Shown in pieces: positions 8,724-18,260 of a stretch of DNA of 64,000 bases (its first letter is position 1; each line of letters opens with the position of its first letter). Below the pieces are notes generated by a model. The model was given only the letters and a program-made list of their open reading frames with translations. It searched no databases and was not told the DNA's origin. A program made the position numbers and the translations under genes. The stretch is from an uncultured Lachnospiraceae bacterium (GTDB lineage: Bacteria; Bacillota_A; Clostridia; Lachnospirales; Lachnospiraceae): assembly GCA_910577835.1 (NCBI GenBank), contig CAJTOU010000008.1, positions 17,727-81,726 of the forward strand, given 5' to 3'.

Positions 8724-9801
8724 TACTTTCCATATATTTCATATACTTCACTACCATCAGCGCAATTTTGAAAGTAATGGCGTCTTCAAATTTTCTCAAA
8801 TCCAGCCCTGTTGTTTTTTCCAGTTTATCCAGCCTGTATACCAACGTATTTCTGTGGATATAGAGCTGCCTTGATGTTTCTGACACATTCAGACTGTATT
8901 CAAAAAATTTATTAATTGTAGTCAAAAGCTCATCATCAAGCTGGTCAGGCGTCTGGCCGTCAAAAATTTCACGGATAAACATTTTGCACAGAGGCAGTGG
9001 AAGCTGATAAATCAGGCGCCCAATACCCAGATGATTATACGGAATAATATTTTTTTCACTGTAAAAAATCTTTCCCACATCCAGGGCCATCTTCGCCTCT
9101 TTATAAGATTTTGAAACCTCTTTTATCTCATTTACTACTGTTCCATAGGATATCTTTGCAGAGGACATTGCCTCTGTATTCAGCATATCCAGAACGGTTC
9201 TTGCTATTTTATCCATCTCCTCATAGGTTTCGTTCGCCGTGAGTTCTCTTACAATAATAATATTTTTTTCATCTACTGCAGTAATAAAGTCTCTTGTCTT
9301 TGTTACAAACAACGAACGGATAGTTTCAAGAGCACCGTTGTCCTTCTCGTTTTTCGTTTCTACAATAAATACAATTCTCTTTGCATTAATCTCAATATGC
9401 AGCTTCTTTGCTCTGTTGTATATATCCACCAGCAGAAGATTGTCCAGCAAAAGATTTTTGATAAAATTATCCTTGTCAAATCTTTCTTTATATGCCACAA
9501 TCAAATTTTGAAACTGAAAAACTGCCATTTTGCCTACCATATATGCATCATCTGAATTTCCCCTGACCAGAAGAAGGTATTCTGGTCTGTTTTCATCCTT
9601 GATTTTAAACATCTGGCAGCCCTTTGTCTCCTGATTCTCTGCATCGGACTCCGCAAAGGCTCCCGCTATCCTCTCATATTTCACTGCATCTGAAAATGTT
9701 CCGGCGAGAAGCTTTCCATCTATATCATAAACACTTAATTCCACCCTCGCAATATTTTTAATTCCGTCAATCGTACTCTGTAAAATCTGATTTGATATCA
9801 T
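8713..9801 (-). CDS. CdaR/PucR-family transcriptional regulator
   Basis: A 362-residue regulator. Residues 1-135 form an N-terminal sensor of the sugar-diacid recognition type (starting MISNQILQSTIDGIKNIARVE), residues about 140-290 a GGDEF-like linker domain, and residues 300-360 the PucR-type C-terminal helix-turn-helix with NVSETSRQLYIHRNTL and LDKLEKTTGLDL. The ATG at 9801 has GGGAG eight bases upstream; the earlier GTG at 9810 abuts that site. Members usually activate carbohydrate or diacid uptake genes. The next gene upstream encodes a sugar-ABC ATPase, but a terminator separates them, so a regulatory link is only a guess. Confidence 0.9.
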   Translation of the reverse strand: MISNQILQSTIDGIKNIARVELSVYDIDGKLLAGTFSDAVKYERIAGAFAESDAENQETKGCQMFKIKDENRPEYLLLVRGNSDDAYMVGKMAVFQFQNLIVAYKERFDKDNFIKNLLLDNLLLVDIYNRAKKLHIEINAKRIVFIVETKNEKDNGALETIRSLFVTKTRDFITAVDEKNIIIVRELTANETYEEMDKIARTVLDMLNTEAMSSAKISYGTVVNEIKEVSKSYKEAKMALDVGKIFYSEKNIIPYNHLGIGRLIYQLPLPLCKMFIREIFDGQTPDQLDDELLTTINKFFEYSLNVSETSRQLYIHRNTLVYRLDKLEKTTGLDLRKFEDAITFKIALMVVKYMKYMESIDY

Positions 9802-9900
9802 CTGCCACACTCCCTGTTTTCTCTGTAATTGTTGTCTGTATCTAGTGATTTGGATTTATTGTAGCATAAAAAATCTGTTGGTTCAATGAAATTTTTCATT

Positions 9901-9935
9901 AAAAAGCGGAATCCTTAACAGAATTCCGCTTTTTT
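9901..9935 (-). terminator. intrinsic terminator after the MsmK/UgpC-type gene
   Basis: A 12-base stem (9901-9912 with 9922-9933) with A and T tracts on both sides can work in both directions. It follows the ATPase gene stop by 25 bases and separates it from the CdaR-type gene. Confidence 0.85.
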
Positions 9936-9959
9936 TACAATATTATATTTAATTCCAAA

Positions 9960-11072
9960 CTAGTTTGTAATAACCTTCTCTGTCTCTTTATCAAATACAT
10001 GAAGCTTATTCAAATCAAACGCAAATTTTACAGTATCACCAATTCTTGCTGTTGTACGAGGATTTACTCTCGCTGTGCAGTCTGTACCTGCCACTTCAAA
10101 ATACAGGAACACTTCCGCACCAAGCAGCTCATATAACTTAATCTTTGTCTCAATGACAGATTCCGGCTTGCTTGCAATCATAACCTCATCATCGTGAATA
10201 TCTTCCGGACGAATACCCATTACAACTTTCTTGCCTACATATCCTGAATCTACCAGAGTCTTTGCCTGTCCTTCCGGAACAGTAATCTTTTCCTGACCAA
10301 ACTGCAGTTTTACAGTTCCATTCTCCTGAACTACTTCGGCGTCGATAAAGTTCATCGCTGGTGAACCCATGAAACCTGCTACGAAGAGGTTTACAGGATA
10401 ATTGTAAAGATTGATAGGAGAATCGCACTGCTGGATAATACCATCCTTCATAACTACGATTCTGGTACCAAGTGTCATAGCCTCTGTCTGGTCATGTGTT
10501 ACATAAATAATTGTAGCTTCTAGTCTCTTATGCAGTTTGGAAATCTCAACACGCATCTGTACTCTCAGCTTTGCATCAAGGTTTGATAAAGGCTCATCCA
10601 TAAGGAATACCTTTGGTTCACGAACAATTGCACGGCCCATCGCAACTCTCTGTCTCTGACCACCTGAAAGAGCTTTTGGCTTACGGTCAAGCAGGTGCTC
10701 AAGGTCAAGGATTCTTGCTGCCTCATGTACTAATTTGCTAATCTGGTCCTTTGGTGTCTTTCTTAATTTCAGACCAAATGCCATATTATCAAACACAGAC
10801 ATATGTGGATACAAAGCGTAGTTCTGGAATACCATCGCAATATCTCTGTCCTTTGGCTCTACATCGTTTACCAGCTTATCTCCTATGTATAACTCACCTG
10901 AACTGATTTCCTCAAGTCCTGCAACCATACGAAGAGTGGTAGACTTACCGCATCCTGAAGGTCCTACGAAAATGATAAACTCCTTATCAGCGATTTCAAG
11001 ATTGAAATCCTTAACAGCTACGAATCCGTTCGGATAAACTTTACTGATGTTTCTTAATGATAAACTTGCCAT
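9960..11072 (-). CDS. sugar ABC transporter ATPase (MsmK/UgpC/MalK type)
   Basis: A 370-residue ATPase. Walker A is GPSGCGKST (about residue 38), Q-loop MVFQNYALYPHM, signature LSGGQRQRVAMGRAI, Walker B VFLMDEPLSNLD, H-loop YVTHDQ. Residues 235-370 are the TOBE regulatory domain with the MGIRPEDIHD motif. In Firmicutes a single such ATPase often powers several carbohydrate importers whose permease operons lack their own ATPase; consistent with that, no permease or binding protein is adjacent. Ribosome binding site GGAGG lies nine bases before the ATG. The sugar cannot be told from sequence. Confidence 0.93.
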   Translation of the reverse strand: MASLSLRNISKVYPNGFVAVKDFNLEIADKEFIIFVGPSGCGKSTTLRMVAGLEEISSGELYIGDKLVNDVEPKDRDIAMVFQNYALYPHMSVFDNMAFGLKLRKTPKDQISKLVHEAARILDLEHLLDRKPKALSGGQRQRVAMGRAIVREPKVFLMDEPLSNLDAKLRVQMRVEISKLHKRLEATIIYVTHDQTEAMTLGTRIVVMKDGIIQQCDSPINLYNYPVNLFVAGFMGSPAMNFIDAEVVQENGTVKLQFGQEKITVPEGQAKTLVDSGYVGKKVVMGIRPEDIHDDEVMIASKPESVIETKIKLYELLGAEVFLYFEVAGTDCTARVNPRTTARIGDTVKFAFDLNKLHVFDKETEKVITN

Positions 11073-11210
11073 TATTTACTTCCTCCAAAAAAGTCTTATT
11101 TTTATATTTTACTTATTATACAACAAATTTAATGATATTACTATATCACATTGTACTGAAATCCTGACAAATATTTTAGTCACTTTGTACAATAAAAATT
11201 CACAAAATAA

Positions 11211-11585
11211 TTATTTGATTCCAATTGCTTCTATTTCAATAAGAACATCTTTTGGAAGTCTTGCTACCTCCACACAGGAACGTGCAGGGCAATCTTTTGT
11301 AAAAAACTCGGAATATATGGCATTAATCTTTGCAAAATCATCCATATTTTTAATAAATACAGTAGTTTTAATTACATTTTCAGGCGTTACTCCCGCTTCC
11401 CCAAGAAGCGTAATAAGATTCCCTATGGCCTGTCTCGCCTGTGCCTCAATGCCTTTTGGAATCTCTCCTGTCGGTGGATTTACCGGAATTACTCCTGATG
11501 TAAATACCATTCCGTTTACTTCAACCGCCTGTGAATATGGTCCGATTGCAGCCGGTGCCTTATCTGTACTGATAATATTTTTCAT
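11211..11585 (-). CDS. ridA: RidA family reactive-intermediate deaminase
   Basis: A 124-residue protein covering the whole YjgF/YER057c/UK114 family. It starts MKNIISTDKAPAAIGPYSQA and carries the conserved GVIPVNPPTGEIP and the catalytic Arg in CPARSCVEVARLP. RidA hydrolyses 2-aminoacrylate and related enamines released by pyridoxal-phosphate enzymes, protecting them from damage; trimeric and cytoplasmic. The start at 11585 gives the family length and has GGAGG nine bases upstream; a longer frame to 11606 does not. It lies 32 bases from the CvfB-like gene and probably shares its transcript. Confidence 0.95.
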   Translation of the reverse strand: MKNIISTDKAPAAIGPYSQAVEVNGMVFTSGVIPVNPPTGEIPKGIEAQARQAIGNLITLLGEAGVTPENVIKTTVFIKNMDDFAKINAIYSEFFTKDCPARSCVEVARLPKDVLIEIEAIGIK

Positions 11586-11617
11586 GTGAAAATACCTCCA
11601 TTTCAATTTTATTTATA

Positions 11618-12460
11618 TTATAATTTTTTAATGCTTTTTTCTCCAATTTCTATTTTTCTCTGCTTGTAAAGCCTCCCTACTCCTCTCTTAAATGCGGATT
11701 TGCTCATATGAAAATCTTTCTCTATAAGCTCTGGAGCCGCTTTATCATTGTAGGGAAGCACACCGCCAAATTCCTCTATTTTTTTCAGAATCATTTCTGC
11801 ATCCATATCCATCTGCTCATATGCTTTCTGCCTGATACTGAGATTCAGTTTTCCGTCTTCCCTTACACTTGTTACTCTCGCTTCAATTTTCTGGCCTACC
11901 TTAAGCTCCTCATAAATCTCCTGTGCCGGTATCATGGCCGCATACTGACAATTAACCGCCACAAATGCTCCCAGCTCTTTTTTTATATCATAAATAATTC
12001 CACTGACAATATCATCTTTTTCATAATCACCTGCCAGCTTCATATATTTATAGACATTCATGGTAGCAGCCAGCCTTGAGGATTTGTCCAGATACAGAGC
12101 TACCAGATATTCCTCTCCCGGCATTACTCGACAGGTCTGCTCTTTAAATGGCAGAAACAAATCCTTTTCCAGTCCCCAGTCGAGAAATGCTCCTATTTTT
12201 GTTACATCATTCACCTTCAGAACTGCCAGCTCTCCCAGTAAAATCTTAGGTTTTGCCGTGGTTGAAATCATTCTGTCCGCAGAATCTCTGTAAAGAAATA
12301 CCTTTATTTCATCTCCAAGCTCTGCATGCTCCGGTACCTGTTTAATTGGAAGAAGCACTCTCTCCTCCTCCTTTTCCGCCGGATAATGCTCTGACAGATA
12401 CACTCCAAAATCTGTTTTTTTCACAATATATAATGTCTGATAATTTCCAATTTTTATCAT
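11618..12460 (-). CDS. CvfB-type S1 RNA-binding protein
   Basis: A 280-residue protein of the YitL/CvfB family. Three S1-like barrels are visible, the clearest at about 150-215 (DIVSGIIYDIKKELGAFVAV through KLNLSIRQK), followed by a C-terminal winged helix (FHMSKSAFKRGVGRLYKQ). Staphylococcus CvfB is an RNA-binding regulator of virulence gene expression; the target here is unknown. AAGGAGG precedes the ATG. Upstream lies the tRNA-Gln and its terminator, so transcription probably starts between them. The roughly 120 bases between the start and the tRNA terminator hold nothing I recognise. Confidence 0.88.
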   Translation of the reverse strand: MIKIGNYQTLYIVKKTDFGVYLSEHYPAEKEEERVLLPIKQVPEHAELGDEIKVFLYRDSADRMISTTAKPKILLGELAVLKVNDVTKIGAFLDWGLEKDLFLPFKEQTCRVMPGEEYLVALYLDKSSRLAATMNVYKYMKLAGDYEKDDIVSGIIYDIKKELGAFVAVNCQYAAMIPAQEIYEELKVGQKIEARVTSVREDGKLNLSIRQKAYEQMDMDAEMILKKIEEFGGVLPYNDKAAPELIEKDFHMSKSAFKRGVGRLYKQRKIEIGEKSIKKL

Positions 12461-12580
12461 AAATCCTCCTTAAACCGCACAATCCATACACCCAACTGAG
12501 GCTGGTTATTTAAACTGCACCACCCGCACATCGGCCAAAGTCTGATTATGCTGATTGCCAAGACAAAGCAATTTCCTATG

Positions 12581-12611
12581 AAAAAAAATAGCAGCTCTCG
12601 AAAGCTGCTAT
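12581..12611 (-). terminator. intrinsic terminator after tRNA-Gln
   Basis: A nine-pair stem ATAGCAGCT/AGCTGCTAT (12588-12596, 12603-12611) is followed on the minus strand by T8. It begins six bases after the tRNA 3 prime end. Confidence 0.9.
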
Positions 12612-12616
12612 CATAA

Positions 12617-12689
12617 CTGGCCCACAAGGATTCGAACCTTGAAAATGCTGGAGTCAGAGTCCAGTGCCTTACCATTTGGCGATGGGCCA
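12617..12689 (-). tRNA. tRNA-Gln (anticodon CTG)
   Basis: Read on the minus strand, a complete cloverleaf: acceptor TGGCCCA/TGGGCCA with discriminator G, D-arm with the GG of ATGGTAA, anticodon arm CTGGA-CTCTGAC-TCCAG giving CTG, and T-arm CAAGG-TTCGAAT-CCTTG. CCA is not encoded after the discriminator. It is followed by a strong terminator and lies alone between coaBC and the CvfB-like gene. CTG reads CAG codons; a TTG-anticodon partner must lie elsewhere in the genome. Confidence 0.97.
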
Positions 12690-12754
12690 ATGTCCTGACG
12701 ACAGATAACATTATAACACATTCTCAAAAAAATGCAAGTACTTTTTTGATTTTT

Positions 12755-13966
12755 TTAAAAAAAATTCTCTATAATAAAATCTAAAATCTCTCCTGCAACT
12801 TCCTTCTTTGTCATAATTGATTTTTCCAGCACCTTATCTCTGGTAATAAAGGTAACAATATTGGTATCTGTCCCAAATCCGGCGCCCTTTTGTTTTAAAT
12901 TATTGGCAACAATCATATCCGCTTTTTTCTCTTCGAGCTTCCTTCTGGAATTTTCCACCATATTTTCTGTTTCCATTGAAAACCCGCAGATAAACTGATT
13001 TTCTTTTCTGTGCTCTCCAATATATTTTAAAATATCTTCTGTCCTTTCAAGCTTTACCGACATATCACCTTCTTTTTTCTTGATTTTCTCCTCAGCCGGA
13101 TTCACTGGTCTGTAATCCGCCACTGCTGCCGACTTTATAATAATATCCTGTTCATTCATATGCTCCGCTACTGCTTCAAACATATCCCTTGCAGAAATTA
13201 CAGAAACCACCTTTACAAACGGCGGTGGAGAAATACTTGTTTTTCCTGTTACAAGAGTTACATCCGCTCCACGCAGCATCGCATTTTCAGCAAGGGCATA
13301 CCCCATTTTTCCGGTAGAATGATTGGAAATAAATCTTACAGGGTCTATTTTTTCCATTGTTGGTCCTGCTGTTACAAGCACTTTTTTTCCTGCCATATCT
13401 TTCTGCAATGCAAGCTCCCTTAAAATATAATCCAGCAGCACCTGTTCCGAAGGCATTTTCCCGATACCCTCATCTCCGCATGCCAGATGTCCGGTATCCG
13501 GTATAATTACTTCCATTTCATAATGTTTCAGTTTTTTAATATTATCCTGTACAACAGGATTTAAATACATATTGGTATTCATGGCAGGAGCAATTATTTT
13601 TTTACATCTGCATGCCATAATCGTTGTTGTAAGCATATCATCCGCGATTCCATTCGCGATTTTTCCAATTACATTTGCCGAAGCCGGCGCCACTATTACA
13701 AGGTCTGTTACCTTCGCCAGTGACACATGCTCTACATTATACTGAAAATTCCTGTCAAAGGTATCAATCAGACATTTATTTCCCGTAAGAGTTTCAAAAG
13801 TAATAGGATTAATAAAATTTTCCGCGTTTTCTGTCATCAGCACTGTCACATCTGCATGCAGCTTTTTCAGCATACTGGCAAGATTCGCCGCTTTATAAGC
13901 GGCAATGCTTCCCGTTACCGCCAGTATAATCTTCTTTCCCTTCAGCACCATCATTCCTTGTTTCAT
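12755..13966 (-). CDS. coaBC: bifunctional phosphopantothenoylcysteine decarboxylase/synthetase
   Basis: A 403-residue Dfp-type enzyme that joins 4-phosphopantothenate to cysteine (CoaB) and decarboxylates the product (CoaC) in coenzyme A synthesis. The CoaC half (about 1-185) shows AVTGSIAAYKAANL, the HVSLAK His, PAMNTNMY and the Cys loop ACGDEGIGKM. The CoaB half shows TAGPTMEKIDPVRFISN, STGKMGYALAE and the AAVADYRP region. Length and domain order are normal. It lies 17 bases after coaX in the same direction, so two CoA-pathway genes form an operon. The start at 13966 has AGGGGA eight bases upstream; an ATG at 13951 is an alternative. Confidence 0.96.
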   Translation of the reverse strand: MKQGMMVLKGKKIILAVTGSIAAYKAANLASMLKKLHADVTVLMTENAENFINPITFETLTGNKCLIDTFDRNFQYNVEHVSLAKVTDLVIVAPASANVIGKIANGIADDMLTTTIMACRCKKIIAPAMNTNMYLNPVVQDNIKKLKHYEMEVIIPDTGHLACGDEGIGKMPSEQVLLDYILRELALQKDMAGKKVLVTAGPTMEKIDPVRFISNHSTGKMGYALAENAMLRGADVTLVTGKTSISPPPFVKVVSVISARDMFEAVAEHMNEQDIIIKSAAVADYRPVNPAEEKIKKKEGDMSVKLERTEDILKYIGEHRKENQFICGFSMETENMVENSRRKLEEKKADMIVANNLKQKGAGFGTDTNIVTFITRDKVLEKSIMTKKEVAGEILDFIIENFF

Positions 13967-13983
13967 TTTTTATTTCCCCTTTT

Positions 13984-14757
13984 CTATTTTTCCGCTGTCT
14001 GAAGGTCATAGATAATCTTTAATCCCTTCAGCAGCAGCTCTTCATCTATTGTCACTGCTCTTTTGCAATGTGGAATAATAGTCCCTGCAAGACCTCCAGT
14101 AGCTAATATGGTACACCTATATCCAAGCTCGTCTTCTATACGCTCTATCATTCCATCAAGACACGCCGCATGACCGAAAATAATCCCGCTTTTCATACAA
14201 TCTATCGTATTTTTTCCAATGTACTTTGAAGGCGCACAAAGACTCACTTTGAAAAGCTGCGCTGCTTTAGAAACAAGCGAGTCTGCTGAAACTCCGACTC
14301 CCGGCATAATACAGCCTCCGATATAATTTCTGTTTTTATCTACTACTGAAATTGTTGTAGCTGTACCAATATCTATAATAATCAGCGGAGCTCCATATTC
14401 ATTCACACCTGCCACTGCATTCACCACAAGGTCACTGCCAAGCTGACGCGGATTATCCATAAGAATATTAAGTCCTGTCTTAATACCAGAACCGACAATA
14501 AACGGAGAAATACCTATCAGCTTCTCCACCGCCGCCTTTATGATATTTACCAGCGGCGGCACCACAGATGAAAGAATTGCTCCGGTAATGCTTGTATTTT
14601 CTATTTTGTATAAATCCAGAACAGTTTTAAACAATACATAATATTCCAGCTCTGTCTTTGAGTGGTCTGTTGCCATACGCTCCTCAAAATAAATTTTTTC
14701 ATTGTCAATACAGCCGATAACTATATTGGTATTTCCCATATCAATCGCCAATATCAT
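13984..14757 (-). CDS. coaX: type III pantothenate kinase
   Basis: A 257-residue CoaX, the first enzyme of coenzyme A synthesis (ATP plus pantothenate to 4-phosphopantothenate). The phosphate-binding DMGNTNIVIG, the GSDLVVNAVAG loop, IIDIGTATT and GGCIMPGVGVSADSL motifs of the ASKHA fold are all present. The start at 14757 is set by GGAGG five bases upstream and by the conserved first residues; a frame extending to 14814 would overlap the CapA-like gene. Type III kinases are not inhibited by CoA. coaBC follows directly. Confidence 0.97.
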   Translation of the reverse strand: MILAIDMGNTNIVIGCIDNEKIYFEERMATDHSKTELEYYVLFKTVLDLYKIENTSITGAILSSVVPPLVNIIKAAVEKLIGISPFIVGSGIKTGLNILMDNPRQLGSDLVVNAVAGVNEYGAPLIIIDIGTATTISVVDKNRNYIGGCIMPGVGVSADSLVSKAAQLFKVSLCAPSKYIGKNTIDCMKSGIIFGHAACLDGMIERIEDELGYRCTILATGGLAGTIIPHCKRAVTIDEELLLKGLKIIYDLQTAEK

Positions 14758-14777
14758 AATATCCTCCAGTTTGTAAA

Positions 14778-16043
14778 CTATTCTTTGTACAAATCTCCAA
14801 ATACCTGCCTGCACAGATTTTGCAGCATACTCATGGAAAAAGTATCATCCAATGTCAGAATCGTACTGCGGGATGCCAGCTCATCATTGTAATCCTTTAA
14901 CTTATACGTCGTTATTTCCCCACAGCCAAACACGCGGTGAGTGACAAGAGGAGTTACACCATAATCCTTTATAAATACTTTTCCATCATTGTCCTTTTCC
15001 AGTGTAATCTCCGCCATAGCGCCAAGCATCCTTGGCGCCGCCTGCTGAGCTGATATAAAATTACCCAAAGAATAATACACCAGCGTTTGATTTCCCGAAG
15101 CTCCGGTTATCCATTCAACAGGTTCTATAACATGAGGATGCGCGCCCAGTACAAGGTCAGCCCCATAATCCGCAAAAAGCTGCGCCCATCTGCGCTGACT
15201 CTCATCAGGTTCATAGACATATTCTGTGCCCCAATGAGGATATACAATCGTAAAATCTGCAATTTCCTCTGCCTTCTGCAAATCCCTCTTTATCTTTTCT
15301 TCATTCAGAAGATTCACAAGATATGGGCGGTCTGATGGAAGCGCGATTCCATTCAAACCATAGGTATAATTCAGCATAGCTATTTTAAACCCATTTTTTT
15401 CATAGACATAGATATTTTCATAATCTTCTTGTGTCCGGTTGAGTCCAAGGTATTTTATCTCTGGATATCTGCTGTCCCAGAAATTCATGCAGTTGTCTAT
15501 TCCCTTCTGTCCTCTGTCCATAGAATGATTCGTTGCATGTAAAATAATATCAAATCCGGCTTTTACCAGTGCATCCCCTACCTCTTCCCTGCAGTTAAAA
15601 TCAGGATATCCGCTTATTCCGAATTCAGCTCCTCCTATAATTACCTCCTGATTAACCACTGCCACGTCGGCATTCTGTATATCCTGTTTAATATGAGTAA
15701 AAAAATGGTCGTAATTATAAGTTCCATCCGGCATTTCACCGGTATACTGCACTACATCATGAAGCAGCATATCCCCAATCATAATCAGCTTTATCTGAGC
15801 AGGCTTCACCTCTTCTGGTTGTGTTTCCGATTCTGTCTTCGGTTGTATAGTTTTTTCCTGCCCTTCACTCTCAAAATCAGACGTTATCTGCTCTTTTGGC
15901 CTTGCCATTGCCTCAACGTCAGTTCTGCTTTTTGTTTCCAAGTGTTTTTCAGAATTTCTGAGCGCTATTTCATGCCCTGTCAGTATCAAAATCAAAATTA
16001 TGACTGAGGCAATCAGCACTCTTATTTTTATCTTATTATTCAT
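14778..16043 (-). CDS. CapA-family (PGA_cap) membrane-anchored metallophosphatase-like protein
   Basis: A 421-residue protein with one N-terminal membrane segment (about 7-25), a Glu/Thr-rich linker to about residue 80, and a CapA/PgsA domain (about 83-385) of calcineurin-like fold. Visible motifs are MIGDMLLHDVV, the NQEVIIGG segment, HATNHSMDRG and the HWGTEYVYEPDESQR and GAHPHVIEPVEW stretches. PgsA proteins belong to poly-gamma-glutamate capsule systems, but no pgsBC genes are nearby, and many Firmicutes carry stand-alone copies of unknown role. It would act outside the membrane. AAGGTG precedes the ATG. Substrate unknown. Confidence 0.88.
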   Translation of the reverse strand: MNNKIKIRVLIASVIILILILTGHEIALRNSEKHLETKSRTDVEAMARPKEQITSDFESEGQEKTIQPKTESETQPEEVKPAQIKLIMIGDMLLHDVVQYTGEMPDGTYNYDHFFTHIKQDIQNADVAVVNQEVIIGGAEFGISGYPDFNCREEVGDALVKAGFDIILHATNHSMDRGQKGIDNCMNFWDSRYPEIKYLGLNRTQEDYENIYVYEKNGFKIAMLNYTYGLNGIALPSDRPYLVNLLNEEKIKRDLQKAEEIADFTIVYPHWGTEYVYEPDESQRRWAQLFADYGADLVLGAHPHVIEPVEWITGASGNQTLVYYSLGNFISAQQAAPRMLGAMAEITLEKDNDGKVFIKDYGVTPLVTHRVFGCGEITTYKLKDYNDELASRSTILTLDDTFSMSMLQNLCRQVFGDLYKE

Positions 16044-16181
16044 ATTATTTATACACCTTCGTATTTTTTACTATCATATAATGTTTTTACCATATCGTCA
16101 ATAGGAACAAATCTCCAATAAGAAAAAATATGGAAAAAGAGTATGAAACAATATACTCTCTCCCTCTGATTTTTTAATATT

Positions 16182-16865
16182 TTATATAGTATCTTCCTCG
16201 AAGCTATCCTCTGTTTCCTCTTTTTCAATATAATCATCAAACATTTTTTCATACAGATAACTCTGCATAAAGGCATGCAGTCCGGGTGACACTATTGGCA
16301 GAATAATAAACAGCCCGCCCAGCCAGCCTATTGAAACAATAAAAAGCGAGCCGCCCAACACCACCAGCGTAAATGCTACTGATTCCAGTGCCAGTAACAT
16401 ATGCTGAAACACAATCTGCACTGTAATAGACAGAATTTCCTTTACAGACAAATCAAATCTGGCTATCAACGGAAATATCGTATTCCCTATCATACAAAAC
16501 AGCACTGCCACAAGAATAGTCCCTGCTCTCATTACATATGCAAATCCACCTGACATATAGTAAAACACATACCGACTGTTAACAAGCATAACTAATGTAA
16601 CCAGAAAGGTCGGCACCCACATCAGAGTAGACTGCCAGAAATTATCCCGAAACGCTTTGAAATAATCTCCAAAAAAAGCAAACTGCCGCTCCTCTATAAT
16701 TTTATTCAACACAGTATACATCGCCGTTGCAGATGCACCTATGGTAACAACAGGAATACTTGTAACCAAAAACAGTATGTTTAAAAGAAATACCCATCCA
16801 ATCTTTTTGAAAAATGAAAAGAAGGAATTTTCCAAATCCAGTAATCCTTTTATACCATTTATCAT
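16182..16865 (-). CDS. YesL family (DUF624) membrane protein
   Basis: A 227-residue protein with about five hydrophobic segments and the DUF624 opening (SFFSFFKKIGWVFLLNILF, then GASATAMYTVLNKI). YesL-type proteins usually sit beside carbohydrate ABC transporters or two-component systems and their role is not established. Here the gene starts one base after the nfnB stop codon (TAATATG), so it appears to be translationally linked to nfnAB, which is an unusual neighbour. An acidic C-terminal tail follows the last helix. Confidence 0.85.
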   Translation of the reverse strand: MINGIKGLLDLENSFFSFFKKIGWVFLLNILFLVTSIPVVTIGASATAMYTVLNKIIEERQFAFFGDYFKAFRDNFWQSTLMWVPTFLVTLVMLVNSRYVFYYMSGGFAYVMRAGTILVAVLFCMIGNTIFPLIARFDLSVKEILSITVQIVFQHMLLALESVAFTLVVLGGSLFIVSIGWLGGLFIILPIVSPGLHAFMQSYLYEKMFDDYIEKEETEDSFEEDTI

Positions 16866-16866
16866 A

Positions 16867-18258
16867 TTATTTCGCCTTTATATATTCATGTATAGACTGT
16901 GCTGCCGTTTTGCCTGCACCCATAGCCAGAATTACAGTTGCAGCCCCTGTAACTGCATCGCCTCCGGCATAAATACCTTCCCTTGAGGTCAGGCCGGTTT
17001 CTTCTTCTGCAATAATTCCGCCCCATTTCTGTGTATCAAGACCTTTTGTTGTATTCTTGATAAGCGGATTTGGAGAAGTTCCAAGCGCCATAATCACACA
17101 GTCTACTGCTATTTCAAATTCTGAGCCTTCCTTCACCACAGGTCTTCTTCTTCCTGAAGCATCCGGCTCGCCAAGCTCCATTTCCACACAGCGGATACCT
17201 CCGACAAATCTGTTTTCATCTGCAAGAATTTCCACAGGATTGGTAAGGAATTTGAAGATAATTCCCTCTTCCTCTGCATGGTCTACCTCCTCTGCTCTCG
17301 CCGGCAGCTCTGTACGGGAACGGCGATAAATAATATAAACCTCTTCTGCGCCAAGTCTCAATGCGGACCTTGCAGCATCCATTGCCACATTTCCTCCGCC
17401 TACAACCGCTACCCTCTTGCTGTGTTTAATCGGAGTATCTGAATCATTTTTATAGGACTTCATAAGATTTACTCTTGTCAAAAATTCATTTGCAGAATAA
17501 ACTCCTTTAAGGTTCTCGCCCGGTATATTCATAAACTTTGGAAGACCTGCGCCGGAGCCGATAAATACAGCTTCAAATCCATATTCTTCTTTCAGTTCAT
17601 CAATAGATAATACCTTTCCAATTACCATATTGGTTTCTATTTTTACACCGAGAGCCTTCAGTCCATCGATTTCCTTTTGCACAATTGATTTTGGAAGACG
17701 AAACTCCGGAATTCCATAAACAAGTACGCCTCCTGCCAGATGCAGCGCCTCAAACACTGTTACCTCGTAGCCTTTTTTTGCAAGCTCGCCGGCACAGGTA
17801 AGGCCTGCCGGTCCAGAACCAATCACAGCCACCTTATGTCCATTTGATTCCGGCTTTTTGATTTCTTCTTTAAAGTTTTCATTGTGATAATCAGCGACAA
17901 ATCTCTCCAGACGACCGATTCCTACTGGCTCAGCCTTGATTCCGCGTACGCATTTGCCCTCGCACTGAGTTTCCTGTGGACATACACGGCCACATACTGC
18001 CGGAAGGGAGCTTGCCCCTGCAATTACCTGATAAGCATCTTCAAACCTACCCTCTGCTACTTCCTTTATAAATCCCGGAATATCAATATTAACCGGACAT
18101 CCGGCTACGCAGTTTTTGGTTTTGCAGTTTAAACATCTCTGCGCCTCATCTATTGCCTGTTCTTTTGTATAGCCAAGTGCTACTTCCTCAAAATTCTTAT
18201 TTCGTACCTCTGGTGCCTGAACTGGCATTTCATTTTTCTTTGCTGACATATTCGGCAT
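16867..18258 (-). CDS. nfnB: NfnB / GltA-type NADPH oxidoreductase large subunit
   Basis: A 463-residue flavoprotein of the small glutamate-synthase subunit family. The N-terminus carries the iron-sulfur ligands (CLNCKTKNCVAGCP and the CGRVCPQETQCEGKC region), followed by FAD-binding GSGPAGLTCAGELAKKGY and NADP-binding GGGNVAMDAARSALRLG motifs. No large glutamate synthase subunit is nearby; instead an NfnA-type protein lies directly upstream, two bases away. That pairing is diagnostic of NADH-dependent reduced ferredoxin:NADP oxidoreductase, which bifurcates electrons between NAD and ferredoxin in anaerobes. AAAGGAGG lies ten bases before the ATG. Confidence 0.92.
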   Translation of the reverse strand: MPNMSAKKNEMPVQAPEVRNKNFEEVALGYTKEQAIDEAQRCLNCKTKNCVAGCPVNIDIPGFIKEVAEGRFEDAYQVIAGASSLPAVCGRVCPQETQCEGKCVRGIKAEPVGIGRLERFVADYHNENFKEEIKKPESNGHKVAVIGSGPAGLTCAGELAKKGYEVTVFEALHLAGGVLVYGIPEFRLPKSIVQKEIDGLKALGVKIETNMVIGKVLSIDELKEEYGFEAVFIGSGAGLPKFMNIPGENLKGVYSANEFLTRVNLMKSYKNDSDTPIKHSKRVAVVGGGNVAMDAARSALRLGAEEVYIIYRRSRTELPARAEEVDHAEEEGIIFKFLTNPVEILADENRFVGGIRCVEMELGEPDASGRRRPVVKEGSEFEIAVDCVIMALGTSPNPLIKNTTKGLDTQKWGGIIAEEETGLTSREGIYAGGDAVTGAATVILAMGAGKTAAQSIHEYIKAK

Positions 18259-18260
18259 AA

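Noticed and set aside
12465..12580. Possible small RNA or tRNA-derived repeat between the CvfB-like gene and the tRNA terminator
   Set aside because: Only short chance similarities were seen, with no stable structure or promoter-terminator pair.
16867..18258. Annotation as glutamate synthase small subunit (gltD)
   Set aside because: No large glutamate synthase subunit is adjacent and an NfnA-type gene lies two bases upstream, so NfnB is the better call.
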